From positions 2,418,001-2,482,000 of the forward strand of contig NC_003284.9 of NCBI RefSeq assembly GCF_000002985.6: 64,000 nt of DNA. The letters run 5' to 3'. This DNA is from Caenorhabditis elegans (lineage: Eukaryota > Nematoda > Chromadorea > Rhabditida > Rhabditidae). The first letter of the stretch is position 1; each line of letters begins with the position of its first letter. Below the pieces are notes generated by a model. The model saw only the letters and a list, made by a program, of their open reading frames with translations, was not told the origin of the DNA and did not search any database. Below are positions 11,476 through 23,024 of this stretch, piece after piece. The position numbers were made by a program, and so were the translations under genes.

Positions 11476-12100
11476 GATATTTAATAACTTTAGCCCAAGA
11501 TAAATTCTACACAGTTTCAAAAACAAACTTGCGGTGTAGGGTTTTACAATGTTTCTGTTTGAGCAAGTTGAACACAAATTCAAATAAACCTTTTATGAAC
11601 TCAATGGCCCTCGATGCTAGTTAATTAATATACATATATAACCTGTCTCCAGGGCCACTCGAACAACAGTGTGCACACATTCCAGGTGAGCCACTTCCTG
11701 CCCTTAATCCCAAATGGTCTCATTAAATTATATGACCGGTATGGTATATGTCCACTCTCTCGTATTTGCAGAAGAAAAGAAAAATGTTTCACCGGACGGG
11801 CGTGATGCAAATTAATGCAATTCAAAGCTGTGGTTTGTGTATTAATCTGTTGTGTGTCATTCACCTGAACAGTTTCATTTTTGCAAAGTGTAAATATGAA
11901 AAGCAAAAAAAGTGCGCCAATATGGCAAAAAGGTTAACTTATATGAGTATTTGTATTTACAATTAAAACATAGAGTTTTTACGGGTATTGATTTCAAAAA
12001 AAGGCATTTCTAATCACAAGTATTTGGAGGTCTGGAGGCGTATTCTATAGCTATACAACGATAGAAAAAAAATAAATTTAAAAATTTTTAAATTCTGAAA

Positions 12101-15100
12101 TTAGTTAAAAAACTGGAATAGTTGAACTTCCTCATCAGTGTAATCAGATTCACACCACTTCAGAAAATCCACTTGCCTGGTGTTTTCCAGTAATTGCTCG
12201 CGTGGGCAATACGGGCATTTGAATTTTGAGAGTCTGAAACATTTGTACGAATTATTAGCTCTTATCTAGTTAATTGTTTTGAAGATCTTATGCTCCTGGA
12301 ATTTTGAACGTATAGACCCAAAATGTGCTCAAATGAACAAAAACCTAATTTTAGCTTGAATCTCAAATTTTGGTCACTTTACTGTGTCGCAGCGGTCCTG
12401 AGTTGATTTTTTTAGGTTATAATTTTTCATTGAATACTTTGGTCGTTTGGCTTACATTTTTCGTTGGTTCGTTGAAAGCCGATAGTTGATAAGTTTTTGC
12501 CATTTTTGTTCACCGTTCGGCTTTAAATGTACCTTAACCAACGAAATAATGTGAAATAAATTACCAAAATGTCTAATAAAATATGATAATTCAAATAAAC
12601 CATCTTCGGATTGCAGCGACACTGAAAAGTGGCCAAAATTATAAAAGTTGGCTAAAATTAGACCATTATTTCTTTCGAAATTTTGAACCGCTATAAAATT
12701 TTTTTGAAAAATGTTTGAGAAGTTCCATTACAAAATTCGTTCATTTGAGCACATTTTGAGCATATACCTTTAAAATACCCATAACCGTTACTCGTATTTT
12801 AAGACGTCCCTTGCCTAAAAGCTAATCCAATTCGACTACTTTAAAATTATCTAGGATCTTGAACCAACTAATCGAGGTTTGCTTAGTGTGAGCGCCGTTC
12901 TCTACTTTGTGTGTATTTTCTGTGGGGCAAAGGGGAGGGGCACAGGACGCCAGCTCCGCCCACCGCTGAGGTCTCGCTAGGGTCGACGTAAAGCAGTCTC
13001 AGTCAGTGTCGTGTCGGCCAACTGCAACCACCACCTATCCCTACTACTACTTCTTCTATTCAATGCATAAAATCAGTGCCATCGTGCCCAACAGTCGGTT
13101 TTCACCGTGATCTGAGAGCAATCCAAAAATGCTTTTCTGAGATCATCGTGAAAGCTAGTTGTTGGTCTACGGGCTTTTGCGAAATACTCGAAAGTAAGAT
13201 TTGAAAATTTTTATTTGAAAGATTAGATTTTGAAAATAATGAATACCTCGAACTATTTCTTTGCTGACGAATGCTTGTTGTCAAACGATTGATTGCATCT
13301 TTAGATATGACATGGCCACAAATCAACCGCATTGGAGGATTTTCCGCGTCACACTGCTCTTTCAGAATCGGACAGGTAAACGAGGAATGTGTTGCGTGGA
13401 AGCCGATTTCAATCGGAAGTTCATTATCATCGATTGCTGCAGGAGCAAAACCGACGGGAAATAGATCACCGAGTTGGATCATTGCATGCATGCCAAATCG
13501 CATTCTGAACATCAGAAAATTACGTTAAAATTTTGAGTGCCTGCAAAAGAAACCCACAAATTTTTTAACGGGGCTTCGTAGGGTATGAAGAAAGACGCCA
13601 TTTTCAACGTTAGAATTTCACGATTTGTGAAGTCGAAAAGATACTTGTATCTTATATCAATCATCGATGGTTTTCCGACAAGAAGTGCTCCGACCAAGTG
13701 CTTGAACTTTTGCCTGTCGTCGACGAATGGTGACTTGAATCTTCTCAGATCTTTCACGGCTTTGTCATAGTTATTCGAGCCTAAAAGCAGAAATTTTTGA
13801 AGGAGGAGTAGCGCCAGTGGGGAAATTGCTCAAAACCACTAATATGTGGCTAAAATGACAAAGTATCATGACAAAACTTTAAAAAAATTTTTGAAAAATT
13901 TTTATTGCAAGTCAAAAAGTGAAAATTAATTTTATAAAAATTAGTGACTTGTTGCCACTTATTGAGAAAACTATAGCACTGTCGCATATTCGGATCCCTA
14001 CAATATTTGGAACATAAGCACGTGGTGTCAGAGTGTCCCATTTCGGTTTGATCTACGTAGATCTACAAAAAATGCGGGAGAAGAGAGAAGAGACGCAGAC
14101 TTCTCAACTGATTTTGCATGGTTAAGAACGTGCTGACGTCACATTTTTTGGGCGAAAAATTCCCGCATTTTTGTAGATCAAACCGTAATGCGACTGCCTG
14201 GCACCACGTGCATAAGTAGACAAAAAATTCAAAAGAAATTTTTTATTGAGCGGCGACTTCCAAAAAGTGGTGAAAACTGTGATTTTTTTTCGATTTTCAA
14301 AAAATCACTAAAAATTTAGAAACAAATATTTTTGAATTTTTCGTATATTATATTTGGTGATTGTGGGCCCAAAGGCATGTTTTAAAGCAACGTCCCAATT
14401 TTTTTTTCATATTAACATTTCAAACGATTAAACCCGAACTGTATGACTTTTAGAAAGCTTAAGTGTCCCTCCGATGAAGCTTTTGGTCAAACCCATTCAA
14501 TGATGATTTGAGAGTGTAGGGATAGGAGAAGCGGGCGCAACTGCACAAGCCTCTAGCACCGCACACATACGCGAGCGCGCGCGCGCGTCGTCCAGCACAC
14601 CTCGTCCTCTTCCTCTCCTCCCGACTTTCCTCCGTTCAGCACACTCTCGCCAATCTCTTACAGTAGCAACAGCAACACAAGGCCCCTCATTGCAAAACGC
14701 AAAAAAAGTGAATGAGGAGAGGGAAAAGATAGAGAACACCTTGACGAGACACCGTTTCGTCAGAAGAGAGATAGAGAATTCGGGCAGTCAAACACATCGA
14801 TAGTGAGATGCAAATCGAATGGAAACGAGAGATGACTGGCTTGTTTTAAACCAACGGTGGGGGAATTAGTACGGAAACCACAATGGAACATTTGCAGGAT
14901 ATTGTTTTTATTATTACTTTGTGTGCGTAGATGCAGAAACAATATACCATTCTGATCATGCTTGAAATATATATAGCAGTAATTTAAAACCATTCCTAGG
15001 GCTCTAAAATGAACAATAAAAATTATAAAACTTTCAAAAAATTTTTGCGCTTTTGGACCACTTTTTGACTTGAAATAAGAAATTTCTAACATTTTTCGAA

Positions 15101-17185
15101 AAGTTTATTTATGATATTGTGGGTTCATTTGGGACATCTTTAAAGGTACAATTACCGTAGGACACCTTTAAAACTACAGTAACGCAGGTAACTACTCTTA
15201 TAGAAATCCAAAACGACCGAATTTCATACTAAAACACTCCAAAAATTTTTAGATTTTCAAATATTTCCAGTCAAAGTTTTGGGAAATTTTCCAAATTAAA
15301 AAAATGTTGTTAATTTTTGACAGTAAATAAAAAAGTTTCCAAAAAGTTTCGAAAAGCTTCATTATATTGTTTGATCATATTCGCATCATAGGAGTAGGTT
15401 TTAATAGTTTCCCATTGATTTTTTAATTGATGGTTTTCTATACATTTTTTTGTCTTTGTATGTGAAAGCAGAAATTTCCCAAGTCGTTTTTTTTGGTGAC
15501 CTGTTGGACTTAAGATCTCAATTGCGTAACTAATCGCTTTTCGGATAGCCAAGTCGCAAGGTCATAAATATTGGAGATAGCCCCCCGTAACCCACCTAGT
15601 TCGATATTATCAGTGATCAATTGGGTGTGGAGGTATGTTCTGATGTTCCCGTCTTCTTCTGGCTGAGCAGCTTCCAGGTAGTCCAAAGATGATTCAATAT
15701 CTCCTTCTCGTAAATCACTAACAATTTGTTGAAGTGTGTCCGGCTCTGTGATGGAATACTTCTCATCCACATCAGACATCTGAAATTATGGAAATTGAAT
15801 AGGATCCAGTCATATCGACACAACAACCATATCCATATCAAGGTGTCGCATTCTGAACAAGACCCAATTAAAGGATTATAAACGGACTTTCCGCTTCTTT
15901 TACACATCACATTCTATTGACAGTCTAACTGTCCTTGTCTTTTGTCATATAAAGAACTGTGCCGCCACACATCATACTTGTTTGCCCCATGACTGAGGTT
16001 AAGCCGTTCAGGTGAGCGGGGGGTGTTCTCCAATTACTATCAAGTATGGGACAGGGGGGGGGGGGGGGCAAATGTCGACAATGTAAATGACATCTCTTGT
16101 GGTTGTGGTGTGTCACATTGGTGTGCTTCAGTTGAAAAACTGATTATTACATTTGGCAACAGTACGCGATAAATTGATTTTAAAAGTAGTGTGTTTTGTT
16201 TGCTCAGTTTTTGCCCGCTGATGTGTCACAATCACACACACACAAAGCGTATTTTTCGTAAGAGCTATTTGCTCAAAGCACAAAGAGCAGTTCCGAATAG
16301 TTTGGAATAAGAAAACTAGCATATTGCTAAGTTGAATGATTTATCTGAATTTGTTTTCTGAAAAAACATTTTTTTTCTGTTCTGGATATTTTAAACGTAT
16401 AGTTTCAAATTGTTCAACTTTTTATAGCGGTTTCAAAAGGGGATCTGGGTAATGACTTTTTATCGTCTCTTATTGCATATTTTGTGGTTTATTTTTAAAA
16501 GTTTTGTTAATAAAAATACAGTTAAAGCTGATAGTTGGCCAAATATGACTAAAGTTAGCCTACCTTTAAAAAAAAAGTTTCCTAAAAACTGCCGTTTTTA
16601 ATTTTTTTTTGAGAAGTCTTTTTACAAAACTCGTTCATTTAGGCGAAATTCGTTTTTAAAAAATGTCTGGTTTTGCTCTGTTTTTCTCTCTCCCTGACCA
16701 CTTCCAATTTTTTCAAATTCTCTAGATTTCACCTTTTTCAGCGCAACTCCTGTATCGGTTAGCCCATTACACATTGAAAAGTCGTAAATCATCGCTATCG
16801 TGAGTTGTCTGCTCAACTTGGAGTCATTCAAATCGAAAGTTCCCCTAAATGGAGTAATGAAATGCCGGTCCACCTGTTTGTCAATAAGCCTTCCCATTTT
16901 TGATATATGCAAATGCATCAGTTTGTGATGGGATGCTGCTTCTTTCGCCACTTTTGCTGCCCGCTCCGCCGCCGTTTCCATCAATATCTGGCCTGTTATA
17001 GAAACTTCCTCGAGATTATAGTTGAGGAACAGTTTAGTGCGCATGTTGATCAACGAATTTTCCACCATTTCTAGATTTTTCGACCAATTAATGAGATATT
17101 CGCATGCGTTGAATCTAATTTCTCCCGCGCAAGCCCGAATTGCGTTGACCTTCTCCTCTTGTCTACAATTGAACATTCGTCTCAT
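12101..17185 (-). CDS. RMND5-type GID/CTLH E3 ubiquitin ligase subunit
   Basis: Orthologue of RMND5A/B (yeast Rmd5/Gid2), the degenerate-RING partner of MAEA in the CTLH ubiquitin ligase. Exons 16733-17185, 15596-15779, 15501-15536, 13570-13780, 13247-13504 and 12101-12233 give about 424 aa, close to the roughly 390 of the family. The N-terminal part has the family stretch HLHISKMGRLIDKQVDRHF. Exon 2 matches the CTLH helix (TLQQIVSDLREGDIESSLDY). The C-terminal RING-like domain is split over two exons: CPILKEQCDAENPPMRL then LICGHVISKDAI, then KFKCPYCPREQ. The 36-nt exon rests on phase and on AISYAIEIL matching the family, with a poor acceptor (CCGAAAAG), so that junction is the weak point. 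An acceptor at 17197-17199 lies 11 nt before the ATG, suggesting SL1 trans-splicing. Probably cosmid gene T07D1.2, from memory. Confidence 0.85.
12285..12790. repeat. Family A inverted repeat in the last RMND5 intron
   Basis: Starts 'gaacgtatagacccaaaatg' and ends 'tgagcacattttgagcatat', with the central '...taaatgtaccttaacc' tract also palindromic. One of the better preserved copies. Confidence 0.6.
12880..13070. other. GC-rich island inside the last RMND5 intron
   Basis: Unlike neighbouring intron DNA, this has ggggaggggcacaggacgcc, a cagtctcagtcagtgtcgtg stretch and a ctactactacttcttct run, the look of a nematode promoter or open-chromatin region. No exon fits on either strand. Confidence 0.35.
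13800..13990. repeat. Family B half element
   Basis: Begins 'ggaggagtagcgccagtggg' and continues through 'caaaaccactaatatgtggc' and 'aaagtatcatgacaaaac'. The other half is missing or diverged. Lies in the RMND5 intron 13781-15500. Confidence 0.55.
14018..14211. repeat. Family C palindromic element (best copy)
   Basis: 194-bp inverted repeat. The left end reads gcacgtggtgtcagagtgtc and the right end ggcaccacgtgc. The inner arms 'gtttgatctacgtagatc' and 'gtagatcaaaccgtaatg' pair, around 'tgctgacgtcaca'. Confidence 0.7.
14575..14587. repeat. Alternating GC tract
   Basis: Perfect (GC)6G run, a potential left-handed DNA segment. It lies in a CT/GC-rich patch (14520-14760) of the RMND5 intron that resembles a promoter region. 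Confidence 0.8.
15110..15400. repeat. Family B related repeat
   Basis: Carries 'ctaaaacactccaaaaattt', 'ttccagtcaaagttttggg' and 'ttttgacagtaaataaaaa' in family order. The 3' end nears the 36-nt exon at 15501. Confidence 0.45.
16054..16068. repeat. Poly-G tract (15)
   Basis: Uninterrupted G run in the RMND5 intron 15780-16732. Confidence 0.95.
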
Positions 17186-17543
17186 AGAGAGCCAGCCTGA
17201 AAATTGGAAAATTGGAACTTACTTTTTCTTTTGAATTTTCTTGAATTTTCTTGATAAGAGTTCATAAAAACAACTGGCTTTCACGATGATCTCAGACGAT
17301 TAGCTGTCATTCTGTAGATCACAGAGAAAACCGGTTGCTAAAAGAACCTATTTCATGAGTTCACTAGTAGTAGAGAGAATGATAGGGAGGACGACTGTTC
17401 ACCATGGAAGGTGAGATACGGAATGAATCGAGCACTACTTGCCGGGAGAAAGACGGAGGCGAGAGGGGAGGGGATGGGCGGGGCCATACAGTCCGCCTCC
17501 TCTTTTCATCCTCCAAACAAACGCACTGATTCCAACACCGCTT

Positions 17544-17567
17544 TCTCTCTCTCTCTCTCTTTCTCTC
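17544..17567. repeat. (TC)n microsatellite
   Basis: CT/TC dinucleotide run in a pyrimidine-rich stretch (17500-17600) about 350 nt upstream of the RMND5-like gene start; may mark its promoter. Confidence 0.85.
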
Positions 17568-18179
17568 GCACATCCTGCTTCTCTCGCTATACCATAAACT
17601 CTCAGTTTCTCCAGGATTGCTTGCAAGCAAAAAAAGAACCAAAGTTCAATAGAACAAGTTTTGAATGACACAAGCTTCCCTTGCAAAACCCCCTCACTGA
17701 ATAGGTAGGAAATCGGAACGGAGTGGATTACAACAAACAGTGACAAAAAGTATTAGAGACAAATGAGCATTATTGAATATTTTTTCGTATTGTAAAACGG
17801 AGCAATTTTCGCTAAAATGACATAATACCAAAATGAAAAACTTCAAAAATTTTGACCTAAAAAAATTTTTTTTTGAAAGATTTACATTGGTACTCGATTT
17901 TTTAACCCATTAGGAGCTGACGAAACTTCATCTTTAATTTATTATTTTGAAATCTCAATGATGTGATCGGGTATTTATTTTAGTACAGTGATATGGTTGA
18001 TTAGCTCTGATAAATTAACAGAAAACGCTGGAAACAATTTAAATCGAAATTTTATGTCATGGGCGTTTGTTGAAAAACAATAAACTTTGACTACATTTTT
18101 AACTTAAAAAATTTAATTTAATCACATTCATTATACCTAAAAAAACACAGATAACAGATTTGTACTGTAATAAAAAAGT

Positions 18180-18540
18180 TGAAGGTGGAGAAGCGCAAGT
18201 GGGAATTTTGATTCAAAACGACTAAATATCATAATACAACACTCCAAAAAGTTTCAGAATTTTCATAACCTAGGGTCAAAGTATTGGCAAATTGCGAAGT
18301 TTTTGAAAAACATGAGCTTTTGAGGAAATTCAAAGCAATGTGGCGTGTTCAAAATTTTTTTCTTGGTCAATTTCTAAAATTATGAGTGGCAAAAACTGAT
18401 TGTGAGTAATTGTCATCTTTTGACAGTAAATAAAAAATTTTCAAAAATTTTTTTGAAAAGTTATATTATAATATTTGGCCAATTTGGAACACCCGGAGTG
18501 GGTTCTAACCATTTCCACACTGGCGCCACTCTACCGTCAA
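18180..18540. repeat. Family B inverted-repeat element
   Basis: Left end 'ggtggagaagcgcaagtggg', right end 'ccacactggcgccactctac', inverted relative to each other. The interior has 'ttttgacagtaaataaaaa'. Confidence 0.65.
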
Positions 18541-20244
18541 TTTGATAATTCACTGATTCAAAAAAAAATGACTGAGAAAAATAATAAGTTTCACTTTGTT
18601 TTAGGAATTTTACGGTAAGAAATTTTTACTGATAAAAAAAAGATTTTAAGCCTTATGTTGAATATTTAGGTAAAAACATTTTTATAAGAATTTCAATTTT
18701 ATTTTGGAATTCTAAGACTTTTGATTTAATTTCTTTTACAAATGTGGGGTGTACAAGCACCAAATATTAAAAAAAAACTGTCATATTTTTAGAAAATTTT
18801 ATCAATTTTTTCCAAGAACATAATTTTTTTCTATGCTAGTACATGTACATGCAGTTGTTTTGAGAATTTTGAAAGCAAAAACTGTACAAGTTTCGCATGT
18901 GCTGTTAGTCATTGAAAAACATTTGTAAAGCAGTCTTCGACTGTGCAGAAGCCAAAAGTTTTTTGTTACAAAAATAGTTTTTTTCTGTGAAATTGTTGCA
19001 ACAGAAAATAAAATTGATATCTTAAATTGAAAGCCTTAAAAAATATTACATAAAACTGGAAGAAAAATAATTTTTTAAGTGATGAAAATTAATTTTGAAA
19101 ACCGCTTTTTGACTCTATATATAAAATTTTTCAAAATTTTTCTGAAAAATGGTTTTTAATTTCCTTACTGTTTGTACCTTAAAAAATTCAACACTTTCTC
19201 ATTGTCTCGTCCTGTTATTCCTGTTTTTTTCGGTTTCCAGATGTGCCCCTTTACTTTTCATATTTGATTGTTTATGCCAATATTGACGACCGATTTGTTT
19301 ACGTACGAAATCAATATGCTAAATGAAATATAAACTAACTCCGTTCACATTACTGTTATGAATATCATCAACAAATGCATATAAATTGGCTTGATTGAAA
19401 TGGAGAAAAACACATCTAAAATCTAAACAGAATAAGTGACCGTATGTTGAAATGTTTTTGGGACCTTCAAAGATTTCATATGTGTTTCTATTATATTAGT
19501 ATTTGAAGTGTGGGTACTTTAGCTGATCAAACGAATCGGGCTACGTTGTTGAGAATATGTCCTTATATGCTCAGAAACAAGCAATTCAAATAAAGGTACG
19601 AGAACAGTAATATGAATAATAAAATGATTTGGTTTTTTTTGTAGAAAATCTCACATCAATGGTCACATCAATATAACTATCAACAAAAAAACTTTATGAT
19701 TCATGTTTGCCTTAGTAGTTCTCAAAAGAACAAGGCGCTGAGATATTTTTCGAAATCTATGGGGCGGAAATCTGAATGCTCTAGTAAAAACACAAGGACA
19801 CTATGAAAAATTATTGCGGAGGAACGAGGAATGAGGGCTGTAAAAATGTAAGAAAATCAGATTGGATACGGATCGTTTGAGGTAAAATTGGAAAAAAAAT
19901 ATTTTGAAAATTAATATTTCACCATTTTCAATTTTATGGAAACTGTCAATAATTGGAAAAAAATCGTAACCAAAACGGCAATAATTCTTTATAAGTTATA
20001 CAGTTTATAAGTTTATACAGTCTTAGAAAAAAAAATTGTAAGTAAAACGTTAAAATAAATTTTACGTCTAAACTTAGGTTAATTGCAAAACCTATTAAGT
20101 TTGGACAAATTTTGTAATCACCATTTCAAAATGTATACACAATAATTTGAAAGTTCCAGACATATAGCCAAAACATAACATAACTGATAGTTCCTGGAAA
20201 TGAACAGTAAATATACTAAAAAAAGGATTCTTCTCTTTTATTAA

Positions 20245-20460
20245 AGGTGAGTAGTGCCAGTTAGAAATTTGTTAAAAACCACTTATATGGAACCAAAATG
20301 GCCAAATTTCATAGTAAAACTTTGGCTGTCAAAAAGTGGCAATTACTAAGTTTTTGCCACTTTGACACGCTCATATTCGAAGCCCTACAAATTTTTTTGG
20401 ATTTTTTACTATGATATTTGGTTATTTTGGTGTCATAGGAATCTTCCAATTATTCATGGT
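20245..20460. repeat. Family B element, shortened
   Basis: Starts 'ggtgagtagtgccagttaga' and ends near 'tttggttattttggtgtcat'; the middle section is deleted relative to longer copies. Confidence 0.55.
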
Positions 20461-21570
20461 ATTTTTTTTAATTGTTAAAATATTTGAAAGTTATAATAAA
20501 CTCTTTCAGATTAAAATTACTAAAATGGATAAAACATATAAATAAGTATTTAGTTTAAATCGCAGATCTAACAAATTTAATTTTTCTACATAATTCCAGT
20601 GTTTTTCAAAAACTATTTTTCAAATTAAAAACACCCGTGCTGTTTACTAAATCAAGGGTAATAGAATAACATCTGCTTTAAGTTTCAAAGTATTGAAAAA
20701 ACCTACGATTCAATTCAAACAACTACAATAATTTCTTCGGGGGACAAAACCCATTGTACTAAATTGTATTAAAACTTGTTTTCAAATTATTGTTTCTATA
20801 CACAATTTGCAAGTCGACGTATTTTATGTTGTATTTCCATACTTTTCTATTTTATTTTTGCACTTTACCAGGTTATTTTATTACGTTCGTTATTTATTTT
20901 AAATCAACTTACTACTTCCTTGCTCGTCATCAAATCGCAACCGTTTCATCTTTACTCCGTTACAATATTAAATGTGTGTATATATAAAAGTATTGTTTTC
21001 CTGAAAAACGTATTGTCGACGCATGATATTGTTCTTTTTTTTTTGTTATACCTGTAGAATATTGTTTTGTGTTTAGACGAGCCGTTGTTATAAAACTGGA
21101 AACCTCCAATTCATATTGTTAAGCGGGTCGAGCAAAAATATGCTTGATTTCAGGTCTTCTGGAAATGTTCATCTAATTTTCAGTAGGGAAATTGAAAAAA
21201 AAAATTGAAAGCAAATGTGAAAGTCTTGAGGAGAAATATTGTGGCTATTCACTGCAGTAATATGTCTTGAGAGAAGGGAGGCAAAGGGAGAATCGATAAC
21301 TGCGCAGCACTGGGAAAGAGAAGGGAAGAAGCTACGGACCCAGAGGCTACTCTAGGAAATGAACGAATTGCACAATTTTCTGCTGCTGTTGCATAAAACT
21401 TCAATTCCTGTAGTCAAAGGATTATGATACGCCACGGAATAATAAAGTATACACCAAAACACTACATTCTTCTCTGTCTGGGTGGCTATTGATTTTCACG
21501 GCGCGGGTCACGAGAGTATACATACGGGAAGAGGATCGACGGACGGGAAGTGAAAAGTGTAAGGTGGAAA

Positions 21571-21582
21571 GGGGGGGGGGGG
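21571..21582. repeat. Poly-G tract (12)
   Basis: Uninterrupted G run in the 17-25 kb intergenic stretch. Confidence 0.95.
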
Positions 21583-22882
21583 TTCAGGTTATAAACATCA
21601 TGAAAATTTTAAATTAAAAACATATATTTGTTATTCACCGAGTTTATTAAAAATTATACATTTTTGTAGAATTCTAATTGAAAAAAATACAAGATCCAGA
21701 GGGCTAATTTTTAATTTTGCTTGACATTTATTTTTTTATTTTTTTAAATCTTTATAGGGCTTTAGTGCCTAAATTTATTATACGAAAAAAAAATTGAAAA
21801 ATTAAAAAAAAAATGGAAAAAGCAAAAAGACAGCACATTTTCAGCAATTCCATCAAGTGAAGAATCAGCTGTGCACATAGTTATCGGTTCAAACAGCGTT
21901 ATCAGCCACTTATTCTCCATTTTGCAGGTGTACGTTATTTGATCATCAATACATTTCGCAATCGTCTGCACTTGAAAAAATTGTCAACAAATTTGTATCA
22001 ATTTTCAAGATCTTTGAAACTTTGTCGATATTGTTTAATTTCTTGTTGTTAAAAAACTTAAAAATTAAAAAAAAATTCAACAAACAAAGAAACAATACAA
22101 CAAGTTAATATTTATTTGTATTATACAAAACATGAAAATTTAATAAAATTCAAAGTTCACAAATATCCACGAAATAGCATATGCTTGCAAAACGCAAAGA
22201 AACACAAAATTTTGAGAGCAAAGAGAAAGCATACACACGTGAACACCCCGGAAGAATAGGATACAATTTTTCCTCTCATACCAACATCCTTGCAACAATG
22301 CATGGGTTGCCCTAATTCTGATGACCCAGATTAGCATATGGCATTAATGATGTTTGCCGGCGCATTGTTCTTTTTTTCAGACCCTTGTTATTAAAACAAC
22401 CGCGTAGAACATTTTTTAACAAAACTAGTAACTATGTGTTTTGAAACTTTTGTGAGTTTTTTATTTATATTCTGAAGCATCAATTCTTGCTCAAAAAATT
22501 TTTTTCTAAGAGTCTAAATTTTTTGAAAATCTTGACAAATTACCATAACTGAAAATTTTCAAAAACTTTGTTTTCAAACTTTTTCAATGTTCATTATATA
22601 TTTTTGAATTGTTATGAATGGAATGTTCATGATGACTCATGTAATTCATGGCTTCCATCTACAGCAACATTTTTTAATGAACTATTACTTTTTCAGCAAC
22701 AAAACATTATTGTTACGCTATGTTAAAGCAGTTTTACATGTTCAATCTAACATTTTTATAGTATTTTTCGGTTTGGCAAAATAAAAATGCATTTATTCTG
22801 ATGTTGTAATTTCCAATAATTTGACAAACACTACTACGTTCACTTAAATGCGTTATGCACTTAGTTTTACTAATAAGGCTGA

Positions 22883-23024
22883 TTATCTGTTTTCCAGCCA
22901 GTGATTTTTATTAGTTTGCTTCAGCTTTTTAAAAAAAGTTCTGAAAGTTTTTTCAGGTTCAGGTGATTTTTGAATATAGCTTTCTTTGGGGATCTCAACA
23001 GATTCAGAAAAATTCAAAAGCAAT
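22883..23024 (-). CDS. Possible isolated terminal exon, unrecognised
   Basis: A strong ATATTTTTTCAG acceptor is followed by 47 open codons and a stop. The peptide is charged (contains SVEIPKESYIQKSPEPEK and FFKKLKQTNKNHWLENR) with no family I know. An upstream open stretch with a GTAAGA donor at about 23100 does not join in phase. It could be chance in AT-rich DNA. Confidence 0.2.

Larger units (their letters stand above)
9505..12100. other. gcy-31 upstream / RMND5-gene downstream intergenic DNA
   Basis: Apart from the ETS site near 9.62 kb, this holds a family A element (about 9720-10265), AT-rich unique sequence (10270-11020), a family B remnant (11025-11475) and unique sequence up to the stop of the RMND5-like gene. 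No exon recognised. Confidence 0.5.
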
